From JBCDGH01 sp038751365 (lineage in GTDB: Bacteria; Patescibacteriota; JACMRA01), in NCBI GenBank assembly GCA_038751365.1, contig JBCDGH010000004.1, positions 1-53,247 of the forward strand: a stretch of DNA of 53,247 nucleotides, in the 5' to 3' direction. The notes under the pieces are model-generated. The model ran no database searches and was not told where the DNA came from. It worked only from the letters and a program-made list of their open reading frames with translations. The stretch's first letter is position 1. Every line of letters begins with the position of its first letter. The position numbers were made by a program, and so were the translations under genes. Shown here piece after piece: positions 16,485-25,016 of the stretch.

Positions 16485-18224
16485 CTAAGACCTTAAAGCT
16501 GGTTTCTCTATTTCAAACTCAATTTCTGGAATACTATCGTCAATCTTCTGCTCACCAAGATTAGTGATAAATAATGTAGCAAAGGTAAGTACCCCTAACC
16601 TACCTATCAGCATAAATAGGATCATAATTATCTTAGAAGTTTCACTAAAGGCATAATAATTACCACTGGGTCCAGCTTGAGCTATTCCGCTAGCGATGGC
16701 AGGTCCAATATTACCCAAGACAGCTATCGAGGCAGTAAAAGCCGAACTAAAATCAATACTAGCAGTAACTCCGTTTGTATAAGTTACATTTGGGCTAGTA
16801 GCCAATATCAACACTCCCCCAGCCAGAAATAGAATAAAATAAAACACCATATGCACTAATACCAAAATCGAAGAACGAAGATCATATTTAACCCCATCTA
16901 GCACTGAATTCGGGTTATATTTTCCTGTAAGCAGACCTTTGATTTCCTCAAAAGATAACCTGAAAAGTACAATAAACCTAGATATTTTTAGACCCCCAGC
17001 CGTAGACCCCACCATACCTCCTAAGAAATAACCTATAAACAACAGGGCTCTAGTAAGCGCTGGCCAGCTAGCAAAGTCTGTATTAGTATATCCTGTAGTT
17101 GATAAAATTGTATTCACATTAAAAAAAGCATATCTTAAACTATCTAGTATATTTTTTTCTACACCATAAACATGTAAGCTACCAGATACAGCGATTGTCA
17201 AAAAAGTGACCAAGGCAAGATACACTTTTAGCTGAGTATTACTAAAAATATCACGCCAACTTCGAAATCGAAAAGCAAGCACATACCACAAACTCATATT
17301 AATACCTGCAAACATCATGAAAAAAGCTATAATCCACTCTGAGACCTGATTTTTTAGACCCCCAAGACTAGCTGATCCCTCAATAATCTCAGGCATACCT
17401 ACACTATTATTATAGCTACTAAAACCACCTGTACCCAAAGTTCCTAAAGAGTGAATCCAAGCATCAAACACATTGTCGTACCAATTATTGTAAGAGTAAC
17501 TGCCAAAATAAGCACCAGAGATAAGTAGTAAGACGAATAAAATACCGGTGAGTAGCGAGTAAATCTTGAGAAAGCTTATACCAGAATCAAAAGCCTCTTT
17601 TTCATCATCAAACTCAACAAAATTTGGCGTTTCAGCCTCGGCATTAATCAAATTACCTTTCCTGACTACGAATTTGCGGATTAAAGTTATTGCCAGATAA
17701 GACATACCCATACCCCCGAGCCAATGCGTCATAGTTCGCCAAGCTAAAATACCCCTAGGGAAAGACTCGATATCCGGTAAAATACTAGCACCTGTAGTGC
17801 TATATCCTGATGCTGATTCATATAAGCTATCTACGACCTGACGCCCAATGGATAAGCTAGTTGTATCTCCATATACTGGAAAACCACCTAAATAGTAAAC
17901 AAGTGCTGAGATTATTATAGCAATTAGCCATGCCAACACTACTATTATCGATCCATCTTTAAAGCTAATTTTATAAGGTTCGTGTTGGTTTCTTTTAGCT
18001 ATATAAAAACCGCTTACAAAACTAAATACACTCAACCCAAAACCTATCCAAAGTAGCTCTGGTCTCTCTGAAGGCAAACTTTGGTCGCTAGTAAAATAAT
18101 AAAAATAACTAATTATTAGTGACACAAAATAACCTAGTGCTGGGGCAATTTGTATTTGTAGCGCAGGAGCCAGAATCCTATTTAGCAGATTTCCTAAGTT
18201 TAGTTTGGTTACTTGTAAAGACAC
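16485..18224 (-). CDS. trkH: TrkH/KtrB-type potassium transporter subunit
   Basis: Integral membrane K+ uptake protein with the four pore-loop repeats visible: SASGYSTTGASIL, LGTLGTGGFSSYNN, NTILSTTGYTNTDF and FTASIAVLGNIGPA. The selectivity glycines (TTGAS, GTGGF, TTGYT, LGNIG) are present. 579 residues, longer than most TrkH, with an extended N-terminal membrane part. The regulatory TrkA/KtrA subunit is not next to it. The start codon is GTG at 18224, chosen because a TATTAT -10 element lies only 9 bases upstream and the N-terminus has no earlier start. Confidence 0.9.
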   Translation of the reverse strand: MSLQVTKLNLGNLLNRILAPALQIQIAPALGYFVSLIISYFYYFTSDQSLPSERPELLWIGFGLSVFSFVSGFYIAKRNQHEPYKISFKDGSIIVVLAWLIAIIISALVYYLGGFPVYGDTTSLSIGRQVVDSLYESASGYSTTGASILPDIESFPRGILAWRTMTHWLGGMGMSYLAITLIRKFVVRKGNLINAEAETPNFVEFDDEKEAFDSGISFLKIYSLLTGILFVLLLISGAYFGSYSYNNWYDNVFDAWIHSLGTLGTGGFSSYNNSVGMPEIIEGSASLGGLKNQVSEWIIAFFMMFAGINMSLWYVLAFRFRSWRDIFSNTQLKVYLALVTFLTIAVSGSLHVYGVEKNILDSLRYAFFNVNTILSTTGYTNTDFASWPALTRALLFIGYFLGGMVGSTAGGLKISRFIVLFRLSFEEIKGLLTGKYNPNSVLDGVKYDLRSSILVLVHMVFYFILFLAGGVLILATSPNVTYTNGVTASIDFSSAFTASIAVLGNIGPAIASGIAQAGPSGNYYAFSETSKIIMILFMLIGRLGVLTFATLFITNLGEQKIDDSIPEIEFEIEKPALRS

Positions 18225-18233
18225 TTTGCCAGT

Positions 18234-18262
18234 ATAATACTTCTATTTATTGTTTATGTAAA
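18234..18262 (-). promoter_or_regulatory. Promoter of trkH, near-leaderless
   Basis: Minus strand: -35 TTTACA (18262-18257), 17-bp spacer, -10 TATTAT (18239-18234), then 9 bases to the GTG start at 18224. Confidence 0.6.
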
Positions 18263-18378
18263 CAAGCTAGCCTCATAACTTTTTTTCACCTGAGTTGGCA
18301 AAACTAAACTCTACTTGCCAAAAAAAAATATTTTTATTAGCCTTAGTGTGAGTTAATTTTAAGTTAATTCTTTGTTTT

Positions 18379-19053
18379 ATGCGTATTATTACACAAATCA
18401 CCAAACACTCTACCAAATTTCTATCAGCTTTTGCAGTATCATTAACTGCAATTTCTCTACTAACTAGTATTTCAGGTTATGCTGATAGCTCAAAAAACAT
18501 AGTTGAAAACGCTAGTGATACTTCTTCTACTTCCACACTAGTAGCCGCTGTCACTGCTGCAGATTTAGCTAGTACACTATCTGGAACTGGTCCTTTTACG
18601 GTATTTGCTCCATCAAATAGCGCTTTTGAAAAGCTAGGAACAACAGTAGATGAACTACTAAAGCCGGAAAACAAAACACTACTTCAAGATATTCTAAAGT
18701 ACCATGTAGTAAGTGGCTCAGTGGATGCAGCTACTGCTTTGACTCTTACCGAAGCTAACAGTCTTCAAGGCGACAAGATCATGATCATGAATGATAATGG
18801 CAAGGTAAAACTAAACAATACAAGTACGGTCACTACAGCGGATGTTACTTCCTCAAACGGTGTAATTCACATTATCGACACAGTTATTCTGTCATCATCA
18901 CTCCAGACCAGAGTAGCAAATCTAGGGAAAGCTGATATGCATCTGACCCGATCTGGTGGATTTAGCGCAAACCCAATAACTTTATTATTGATTGTAACCG
19001 GGTCTATAATTCTAGTTGAAACATTAGCTAGGAAATACTCTGCTCAAAAGTAG
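18379..19053 (+). CDS. Fasciclin (FAS1) domain surface protein
   Basis: 224 residues: signal peptide (about 1-36), one FAS1 domain (about 40-175) and a C-terminal hydrophobic anchor (NPITLLLIVTGSIILVE) followed by a basic tail (ARKYSAQK). FAS1 motifs are GTGPFTVFAPSNSAF, LKYHVVSG and NGVIHIIDTVIL. FAS1 domains mediate adhesion to cells or matrix. The anchor makes it surface-displayed. It is monocistronic, with a terminator about 30 bases after the stop. Confidence 0.9.
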   Translation: MRIITQITKHSTKFLSAFAVSLTAISLLTSISGYADSSKNIVENASDTSSTSTLVAAVTAADLASTLSGTGPFTVFAPSNSAFEKLGTTVDELLKPENKTLLQDILKYHVVSGSVDAATALTLTEANSLQGDKIMIMNDNGKVKLNNTSTVTTADVTSSNGVIHIIDTVILSSSLQTRVANLGKADMHLTRSGGFSANPITLLLIVTGSIILVETLARKYSAQK

Positions 19054-19081
19054 CCTTGTAATACTTAAGTAAGTTACTTTT

Positions 19082-19107
19082 ACAGTCCTTCATGGGGCTG
19101 TTTTTTT
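19082..19107 (+). terminator. Terminator of the fasciclin gene
   Basis: ACAGTCC (19082-19088) pairs with GGGCTGT (19095-19101, one G-U), followed by TTTTTTT (19101-19107). Confidence 0.7.
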
Positions 19108-19123
19108 AATTTAGAGCATGACA

Positions 19124-19417
19124 CTATTTTAAGTCTAACTTGGTACCAGTAGCAATACAAAACTTCTCAAGTGTCTTCCAAGAAAAACCACCCTTCCCAG
19201 AGACCAGCCTAGACAACTGTGGTTGCTTTACCCCCATTTTACTAGCTAATTGCTCTTGAGTTAGCTTTTTTCTTTCAATTATCTGCTTAATCCTTACTCT
19301 GAGAGTTAGTAGCATATCATCTTGTGCATTGTAATCAATATATTCTTGAGAGTTAATTAGTTTATTCAGTTCAGAATAATTATCATTTAAATTTATCTTT
19401 TTAATTTTAGAAGGCAT
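19124..19417 (-). CDS. higA: HigA-like XRE-family antitoxin
   Basis: 97 residues. The C-terminal two thirds form a classic Cro/CI helix-turn-helix: RIKQIIERKKLTQEQLASKM, then GVKQPQLSRLVSGKG and SWKTLEKFCIATG. The N-terminal 35 residues are acidic/asparagine-rich and probably contact the toxin. It lies 11 bases after the toxin stop, the reversed order (toxin first) typical of HigBA. It likely represses the pair through the inverted repeat at 19834-19855. Confidence 0.85.
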   Translation of the reverse strand: MPSKIKKINLNDNYSELNKLINSQEYIDYNAQDDMLLTLRVRIKQIIERKKLTQEQLASKMGVKQPQLSRLVSGKGGFSWKTLEKFCIATGTKLDLK

Positions 19418-19428
19418 AGTAATTGTAA

Positions 19429-19814
19429 TTATTCAAATTTAATGGCTAAACTTTGTTTTTGATAGTTATTTAAATATCTTAGACCTTTATGTATGTTCTT
19501 AGTCAAAGTTTTTTGAGTTTTTTTAATAAAACCAAACAATACTATAACATTTGACTTTTCGATAATATAGAAAAATCTACAAATATCATTTCCACTTTTT
19601 ACTTTCAACTCCCAAAATTTTTGATTTCGATACTTAAAGGGTTTAATATCTTGACCATCGTATATTTTAGCTGGTAGTCTCAAAATAGTTTAGTAGCTTT
19701 GATACTCAATTCACGGTTAGATTTGATAAGCAACTGTAAAAAATCTAATACTGGTGATGTTTTACCATCTTCACTATAAAATAAAACTTCAAAACTTAGT
19801 ATATCTTCTCTCAT
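19429..19814 (-). pseudogene. higB: HigB/RelE-superfamily (Gp49-like) toxin, frameshifted
   Basis: Two pieces of one toxin are in different frames. From ATG 19814 the first 44 residues (MREDILSFEVLFYSEDGKT, then SPVLDFLQLL) read to a TGA at 19682-19680. One frame back (-1), the rest follows from about 19683 (RLPAKIYDGQD, KFWELKVKSGNDICRFFYI, VLFGFIKKTQKT), which is the conserved core of Gp49/HigB toxins. Joining them at the TTTT run before the stop gives a normal-length toxin of about 128 residues. The break could be an inactivating mutation, a sequencing error in a T-run, or programmed -1 slippage. The promoter and antitoxin are intact. Confidence 0.75.
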
Positions 19815-19833
19815 AAATTACCTAACCTAAGTA

Positions 19834-19862
19834 ATTATAACAAAAGTGTTATAATTCGTCAA
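19834..19862 (-). promoter_or_regulatory. Promoter and operator of the HigBA-like module
   Basis: Minus strand: -35 TTGACG (19862-19857), 17-bp spacer, -10 TATAAT (19839-19834), leader about 19 bases to the ATG at 19814. A perfect 9-bp inverted repeat, ATTATAACA (19834-19842) and TGTTATAAT (19847-19855) around a 4-bp spacer, covers the -10 and most of the spacer; an antitoxin bound there would block the promoter. Confidence 0.78.
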
Positions 19863-19958
19863 CTCATTTTTTACTTTTTCTTTAATAAGACAATGATCTA
19901 GATATTGACAGTTTAATAATGTTTTGAGGAAATGTATCGAGCGTTATTTAGGTAAAAA

Positions 19959-20126
19959 ATGTTGGAAACTTTAAAAAAAATAATAGGGCTATTCAAAAAT
20001 GAATTCCAAACTAGACGTAAAAGACGTAAATTTAAGCTTAATCAAGAGTTTTCTGACATAGAGTACGACGATGACGGTACATGTGCTGAGGATGTTTACA
20101 GGGCTTATCCCAACTTAAGAGAGTAA
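19959..20126 (+). CDS. Small charged protein (55 aa), unknown
   Basis: 55 residues: an amphipathic N-terminal helix (LETLKKIIGLFKNEF), a very basic middle (TRRKRRKFKL) and an acidic C-terminal part (DIEYDDDGTCAED). The frame is clean and is followed about 50 bases later by the first copy of the 48-bp terminator module. No family recognised. The ribosome site is weak (TTAGG 7 bases before ATG). Confidence 0.45.
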   Translation: MLETLKKIIGLFKNEFQTRRKRRKFKLNQEFSDIEYDDDGTCAEDVYRAYPNLRE

Positions 20127-20176
20127 CAGTTTACATATAAGCCTAATTATCTAACAAGTTGAGCACCAAACCTGTT

Positions 20177-20224
20177 CCTTGTTAGTTTTCTCATTAAGCT
20201 ATCCCTAAAGGATAGTTTTTTGTT
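20177..20224 (+). terminator. 48-bp terminator module, copy 1
   Basis: Stem CTATCC / GGATAG with loop CTAAA (20199-20215), then TTTTTT. The 22 bases before the stem are also shared with the copy at 22038-22085: 46 of 48 bases are identical. Both copies follow a small charged gene on the plus strand and precede the end of a minus-strand gene. Confidence 0.75.
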
Positions 20225-20257
20225 CTAAGCAACTAATTTTATCAATCAAATACACAG

Positions 20258-21088
20258 CTACTTAGAAAGTCGAAGCTTCAAAACATACGGCATTGCATAA
20301 TGTGCTAGCGGTCGAATATTCCTTAATATTGGCATAGTATACTTCCAAAACCCTCGTGGATATGCATCGTACTCAATTACTTCCACATCAATATTGGAGT
20401 CTATATAAGTTCGTACCCACTCCTTACTTTTATTCATATTCAGCCCCCATGGCATCTGTGGAGTAGTGTATGATTGTGTTATTTTGTAGCCGCTTGGTCG
20501 CATTGTCTTTTCAGAGAAAGATTTTGGTATCATATCAAATATGAACACACTTCCTGGGAAGCGCTCTTTTATAGCTTTAAATAATGTAATATTTACATCT
20601 TCAGGTATATACATAAATAAGCCTTGTGCAGTTATTAATGGAGGTTGACCTTGAGGGATGTCATCAAACCACTTCTGATTAGTAGCAGACAGGGGTATAT
20701 GTATATGTTTTTGATCTGGTTGAATAAACTTTTCTCTCATTCTAATTGCCTCTGGCAAATCAATACTAAACCAAGTTGCGAGACTATTATCAAATCTGTA
20801 TCTCTGGGTCTCAAGACCCTCAGCTAGATTTACAATTGTACCTTGGGGGTATTTTTCTAAATACTTACTGACTTCTTTATCAAATATATTTGATCTAATA
20901 GCATGTGAAGGGTTGGGTTTACCAAAGCTCTCTTCGTAGTCATAATCTATCGATTTATATATTTCTACAGCTGTAGAATCTTTAAGAACAGTATCCGATC
21001 GCATTGCTTCATTAGCTCGATTATGAAGTGTCCAGAGCATTGTTTCTGGTACTGAAATTAAGTCAGATTGGGTGCGTGTAGGGGTCAT
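20258..21088 (-). CDS. TcmP/LCMT-type O-methyltransferase
   Basis: 276-residue class I SAM-dependent methyltransferase of the leucine carboxyl methyltransferase superfamily (Tcmp/PPM1 group). Motifs: SHAIRSNIFDKEV at the SAM entry, GTIVNLAEGLETQRYRF (motif I), TWFSIDLPEAI (acidic residue binding the SAM ribose), and TAQGLFMYIP (post-II). Family members methylate carboxyl groups or small hydroxylated metabolites. It is flanked by small unknown genes and the repeated terminators, which suggests acquired DNA, but composition is not strikingly different. Confidence 0.85.
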   Translation of the reverse strand: MTPTRTQSDLISVPETMLWTLHNRANEAMRSDTVLKDSTAVEIYKSIDYDYEESFGKPNPSHAIRSNIFDKEVSKYLEKYPQGTIVNLAEGLETQRYRFDNSLATWFSIDLPEAIRMREKFIQPDQKHIHIPLSATNQKWFDDIPQGQPPLITAQGLFMYIPEDVNITLFKAIKERFPGSVFIFDMIPKSFSEKTMRPSGYKITQSYTTPQMPWGLNMNKSKEWVRTYIDSNIDVEVIEYDAYPRGFWKYTMPILRNIRPLAHYAMPYVLKLRLSK

Positions 21089-21429
21089 AATGATATTACT
21101 AATTCAAATTGCAAAATACTTTTTACTAGAATAAGTAAAAAATAATAGAAAAGTGTATAATCAATACAGTCTTAACTACTAAGTATAGTTTTAGTAAAGG
21201 TAAGTAAATTATTCAAGTTCACAGACTTTTTTCAAATATTAGATCTAAAAAACTCAATAAACAAAGTCTCACGGTTTGATATCACCTAGTATGACCTAAT
21301 TTATCTTGATTCAGTCTAAACATCAAATTAAAATTCTTAAATTATTAGCTGAGTTGAAAAAAATTATTTGACATATATTAAAATTTACAGGACATTTATT
21401 ATTAACCTTTAGTAAAAGCATTCTATAAG
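21089..21429. other. Intergenic stretch without a recognised gene
   Basis: About 340 very AT-rich bases between divergent genes. It holds the upstream region of the methyltransferase and, near the right end, TTGACA at about 21370 as a possible -35 for the 47-residue gene, with a poor -10 (GACATT). No RNA gene, repeat or open frame of note was seen. Confidence 0.5.
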
Positions 21430-21573
21430 ATGAGTAAAAAGAAAAAGGGCAAGACTAAAAAGTATTCTAAGATTAAGAAAGATTCTCATAAGTTAGTATA
21501 TCCTCTTCTTGAAGAAGCCGGATTTAAAGGATTTGATATAAGAGAAGGTATAAATAAAGTACTTTCTAAATAA
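21430..21573 (+). CDS. Small lysine-rich protein (47 aa), unknown
   Basis: 47 residues. A lysine-rich head (SKKKKGKTKKYSKIKK) is followed by a compact segment (HKLVYPLLEEAGFKGFDIR) that looks like a short folded helix-turn-helix. The shape suggests nucleic-acid binding or ribosome association, but no family is recognised. A clear terminator lies 34 bases after the stop, which supports expression. ATG start with weak ribosome-binding sequence. Confidence 0.55.
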   Translation: MSKKKKGKTKKYSKIKKDSHKLVYPLLEEAGFKGFDIREGINKVLSK

Positions 21574-21606
21574 TCAAAGAATTTTAAATAGTCAGCTTTT
21601 TTTACA

Positions 21607-21634
21607 GTCAGTGTTTAATTACGCTGACTTTTTT
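21607..21634 (+). terminator. Terminator of the 47-residue gene
   Basis: GTCAGTG (21607-21613) pairs with CGCTGAC (21622-21628, one G-U), followed by TTTTTT. Confidence 0.7.
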
Positions 21635-21716
21635 ATTTATTCACTATCTCGAAATAACATACTTGACATAATATAAACTCTGAATTTGTATATGTTAGTA
21701 GAGCTAGGTAACTATA

Positions 21717-21989
21717 ATGCCAAAGAACAAAGGTAGGCACCCTGCAGACGGCAACAGTAACGTAAATAGACCTTTTAAGACTTTCGGAAAGACAGGAAGA
21801 ACTCCAGAAGGAACTAAGCCTGGAAAGTCAAAGGGTCGAGGGTTCGACTCTAACACAAACGAGGAAGAGCAAGACACTGTAGTTGATACTTCAGATTCAA
21901 GCTCAGAAAATACTGAAGTTGTCGAAGAGAACTCTGCTAGCGAAGATGAAGCAACCTTTCAAGCAGAACTAGACGCCGGAATATATTAG
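21717..21989 (+). CDS. Small protein with basic head and acidic tail (90 aa), unknown
   Basis: 90 residues: the first half is basic and glycine/proline-rich (PKNKGRHPADGNS, KPGKSKGRGFDS), the second half strongly acidic (EEEQDTVVDTSDSSSENTE and on). It is predicted disordered throughout, like a polyampholyte or chaperone tail. AGGTAA lies before the ATG and TTGACA about 50 bases upstream. Followed by terminator module copy 2. No family recognised. Confidence 0.6.
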   Translation: MPKNKGRHPADGNSNVNRPFKTFGKTGRTPEGTKPGKSKGRGFDSNTNEEEQDTVVDTSDSSSENTEVVEENSASEDEATFQAELDAGIY

Positions 21990-22037
21990 TTCCTATTTTA
22001 ATTTTAGCACTGACAAGTAGTACCATAAAAACCCGAT

Positions 22038-22085
22038 CCTTGTTAGTTTCTTCATTAAGCTATCCCTAAAGGATAGTTTTTTGTT
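22038..22085 (+). terminator. 48-bp terminator module, copy 2
   Basis: Same element as 20177-20224 with two adjacent base changes; stem CTATCC / GGATAG (22060-22076) then TTTTTT. It lies between the 90-residue gene and the end of tpiA. Confidence 0.75.
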
Positions 22086-22089
22086 TTTA

Positions 22090-22860
22090 TTAGTTAAGAC
22101 TATTGAAACTCTCGAACATCACTTGCAATTCCTGCGGTCTGAGACTAGCACCACCTACCAGGTACCCGTCTAAGTTTTTGATTTTGTTTAGTTCTTGGAT
22201 ATTGTCCGCTTTGACACTACCGCCATATAGCACTTTTACATCCTTCTCAACCCCTGTTTGAAGATTTTGCTCTAAATAATTTTTGATAAAGTCTACCACT
22301 TCGGTAATAATTTCATTAGATGCCACTTTACCAGTACCAATTGCCCAAACAGGTTCGTAAGCTATGATAACTTGTTTCGGAATCATTAGCTCTTTTCGGT
22401 TTAAGACATCTACATAAGTACTTATTTGAGATTCTAGCTCGTCATAATTAATGTTCGATTCTGCTTTATTCTGACTATAACCGACACAAACTATCGGAGT
22501 TAGGTCTGCTTCTAAAACTCTACTTACTTTTTCACTAACTAACTCATCAGTGACCCCTAAATAGGCACGAGTCTCACTATGCCCAATAATAGTATATTTG
22601 CAACCAATATTAGCAGCCATTTGAGCTGATATTTGACTAGTATATGCTCCACTTTCAGCTATTGAAACGTCTTGAATTCCAAAAAAAAAGTTTAATGGAG
22701 GTATAAACCTACTCAAATACAATGCAGGAGGAAAAACTATAAAATCGCAATTATTTGTATCAATTTGAGTGTAGGCTTCGATTAGTTTAGATAGGTTTTT
22801 TTGGTTACTTGGATTCATTTTCCAATTACAAGCCAAAATCTTTTTAGATTTCATACTCAT
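22090..22860 (-). CDS. tpiA: Triosephosphate isomerase
   Basis: Glycolytic TIM barrel interconverting dihydroxyacetone phosphate and glyceraldehyde 3-phosphate. Active-site residues are all present: Asn12 and Lys14 (CNWKMN), His94 (IIGHSETR), Glu169 (AYEPVWAIGTGK), and the phosphate loop LYGGSVK. 256 residues, normal. ATG at 22860; a second ATG two codons later is equally possible. It stands alone, unlike genomes where tpiA clusters with pgk or gap. Confidence 0.95.
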   Translation of the reverse strand: MSMKSKKILACNWKMNPSNQKNLSKLIEAYTQIDTNNCDFIVFPPALYLSRFIPPLNFFFGIQDVSIAESGAYTSQISAQMAANIGCKYTIIGHSETRAYLGVTDELVSEKVSRVLEADLTPIVCVGYSQNKAESNINYDELESQISTYVDVLNRKELMIPKQVIIAYEPVWAIGTGKVASNEIITEVVDFIKNYLEQNLQTGVEKDVKVLYGGSVKADNIQELNKIKNLDGYLVGGASLRPQELQVMFESFNSLN

Positions 22861-23032
22861 CTACTCTAGGATCAGAAAATAACTGTGTCAATCCAGTTTT
22901 CAAGTAATTCTTGGTTTGAGGACAGCATGGATTACTAGATATATTAGCTTAATGAGTTTCTACCTAAGCTTTACAAAAAGCTATTTTGATTATTTTATGA
23001 AGTAATATAAACTATTATAATACTGTCATCTT

Positions 23033-24088
23033 ATGCTATCTGTAGGTCTAGTAGGTCTTCCCAATGCCGGTAAATCCACATTATTTAATTTATTAACTAA
23101 GCGTCAGGTAAGTGCTGAGAATTTCCCGTTTTGCACTATTGAGCCGAATAGTGGTATTGTGGAGGTACCTGATGACAGAGTAGCTTCCTTGAGTAAAATC
23201 AGTGATTCAGCTAAAGAAGTATATGCTGGTATAGAGTTTGTTGATATAGCAGGTCTGGTCAAAGACGCTAGTAGCGGGGCTGGATTGGGTAATCAATTCT
23301 TATCGCATATCAAAGAGGTCGATTTAATTCTATTAGTGATTAGATGCTTTGAAAATCAAAAAGTAATTCATGTAGAAAATAGAGTAAATCCGCAAGAAGA
23401 TCAAGAAATTTTAGAATTAGAGTTAATTCTTGCAGATCAGCAAATGCTTGAAAAGACCTTACCCAGAATTGAAAAAGAGTCTAAGACAAGTAAAGATAAA
23501 CTTTCTAGCGAAAAGATACAAATCGTCCAGAAAATTTTAGAAAAATTGAGCGCTAACGAACCTGCTAAAAGCTATCAAATAGATGAAACAGCCGATAACG
23601 AACTTCATAAATGGCGAAAAGGTCTTAATTTATTAACAGATAAACCAGTTTTGCGACTAGCTAACATCAACCAAGAAGGACAAAATATAGAGTATCAATC
23701 GGACTTTGATTTAGATATTTTGTTGGAGTCTAGCATTAGTGACATGACGTCTGAGGAGCGGCAGGAATTAGAAATATCTGAGCAAACTGGTTTGGATAAG
23801 ATGATTAAAGCCTGCTATAACAGATTGAATCTAGCGACCTTCCTAACTACTGGTAAGACCGAATCACGAGCTTGGACCTTCACTAATGGTATGACAGCTC
23901 CGCAGTGCGCCAGCAAAATTCATACTGACTTTGAAAAAACCTTTATTAAGGCTGAAGTGATTGGTTATGACGATTTTTTGACAGCTGGCAGTTGGAAAAA
24001 GGCTATAGAAAATGGGAAATTAAGAAGTGAGGGTAAAAACTACGTAATGCAAGACGGAGACATCGTAGAGTTCAAAGTAGGTGCTTAG
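23033..24088 (+). CDS. ychF: Redox/ribosome-associated ATPase YchF (OLA1)
   Basis: Obg-family P-loop protein that prefers ATP. Motifs: G1 GLPNAGKSTLFN (7-18), FVDIAGLVKDASSGAGLGNQF (G3 with the family's glycine-rich extension), a coiled-coil insert (about 125-185), and the C-terminal TGS domain ending DGDIVEFKVGA. 351 residues. The NKxD motif appears as LANINQEG, as is usual for YchF. Binds ribosomes and takes part in stress responses. A TATAAT lies 11 bases before the ATG. Confidence 0.95.
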   Translation: MLSVGLVGLPNAGKSTLFNLLTKRQVSAENFPFCTIEPNSGIVEVPDDRVASLSKISDSAKEVYAGIEFVDIAGLVKDASSGAGLGNQFLSHIKEVDLILLVIRCFENQKVIHVENRVNPQEDQEILELELILADQQMLEKTLPRIEKESKTSKDKLSSEKIQIVQKILEKLSANEPAKSYQIDETADNELHKWRKGLNLLTDKPVLRLANINQEGQNIEYQSDFDLDILLESSISDMTSEERQELEISEQTGLDKMIKACYNRLNLATFLTTGKTESRAWTFTNGMTAPQCASKIHTDFEKTFIKAEVIGYDDFLTAGSWKKAIENGKLRSEGKNYVMQDGDIVEFKVGA

Positions 24089-24104
24089 ACACTATTCAAA
24101 CAAC

Positions 24105-24137
24105 AAAAAACCAGGTACGCAATATTAAGGTACCTGG
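24105..24137 (-). terminator. Terminator of the 24189-24836 gene
   Basis: CCAGGTAC (24111-24118) and GTACCTGG (24130-24137) form a perfect 8-bp stem; on the minus strand it runs into TTTTTT (24110-24105). Confidence 0.75.
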
Positions 24138-24188
24138 CTAGTTATTCATATTTGAGTCAAACTGCAAAGGCTGCAGTGAGAGTAGAAA

Positions 24189-24836
24189 TTAAAAACGGTC
24201 AGCTATCACTGTATCTGAGAAGGAGTCTATAGAAATGACTTCTATGTTTTCACCATGTGAGAAAGGGATATTACTCTGATACACAAGATTTTCTTTAGTG
24301 TAACTTTGACCGCTGCTCACCTGAATTCCATTGAAGATTAAACTCTCAACGGATCGATTGCTTGAGCTAAAAACAAGAGGTGTACTTTCGTCGGTGTCAA
24401 TTGTGTATGATGTCTCTCTTTCGGTGATCAATTTTTCACCACCTGTAATCAATTCTTCACTTTTGAAACCTTTAAAAACTGTTTCTCCGACAACAGCATC
24501 ATCTTTAATTATCTGGGAAGTTTCAGAAACTTCTGTTATTTCTAGATCGGCATCATTAGCAACGATACCGTTTCTATAAACAATAACTTCACCACTTCCT
24601 TCTTGACGATCAGCGTCGTAGTAAAGAGGATTGGTAACATTATCGGATCTATACTTTTGATAAATCGCATATTCGATATCGCTACCCGTTTTCTCTCCGT
24701 TAAATGTTGTAACACCTGCATCGTACCCTTCTCCAATGATTGGGTCTGCAAGATATTCACCTTCGAACAATGAACCTTCATATTCTAACTCAGCATTTAC
24801 TAGATCGAGAATGTTTAGATTAGCTTTAGGATTCAT
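24189..24836 (-). CDS. Acidic protein of unknown function (215 aa)
   Basis: 215 residues, rich in E, D, S, T, I and V, with no signal peptide or membrane segment. The alternating short hydrophobic/polar pattern (VVGETVFKGF; ERETSYTID; NRSVESLIFNG) suggests an all-beta protein. No family recognised. It begins with ATG, preceded 8 bases upstream by a good GGAG ribosome site; TTGACA about 90 bases upstream gives a possible promoter with a 60-base leader. Terminator present, so monocistronic. Confidence 0.6.
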   Translation of the reverse strand: MNPKANLNILDLVNAELEYEGSLFEGEYLADPIIGEGYDAGVTTFNGEKTGSDIEYAIYQKYRSDNVTNPLYYDADRQEGSGEVIVYRNGIVANDADLEITEVSETSQIIKDDAVVGETVFKGFKSEELITGGEKLITERETSYTIDTDESTPLVFSSSNRSVESLIFNGIQVSSGQSYTKENLVYQSNIPFSHGENIEVISIDSFSDTVIADRF

Positions 24837-24978
24837 TCGAATTTCTCCAATTTTACCGTGAATAACGATAAGTTACTAATTGTTTAATAACTCATCTGCT
24901 CTAAATGCAAACACCCATAATCAGTTATGTCAAGATACTTTTTTTGACTATTACCAAAACAACCTGCGTAGTTGAACT

Positions 24979-25007
24979 TTGACATACTTTAGGAATAGAC
25001 ATTTGAT
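24979..25007 (+). promoter_or_regulatory. Promoter of the uracil-DNA glycosylase gene, near-leaderless
   Basis: TTGACA (24979-24984), 17-bp spacer, TTTGAT (25002-25007, 4 of 6), then 9 bases to the ATG at 25017. Confidence 0.5.
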
Positions 25008-25016
25008 CAATTTATT

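Noticed and set aside
21835..21860. tRNA T-arm-like sequence (GGGTTCGACTC)
   Set aside because: It lies within the 90-residue coding frame, and no acceptor, D or anticodon stems surround it.
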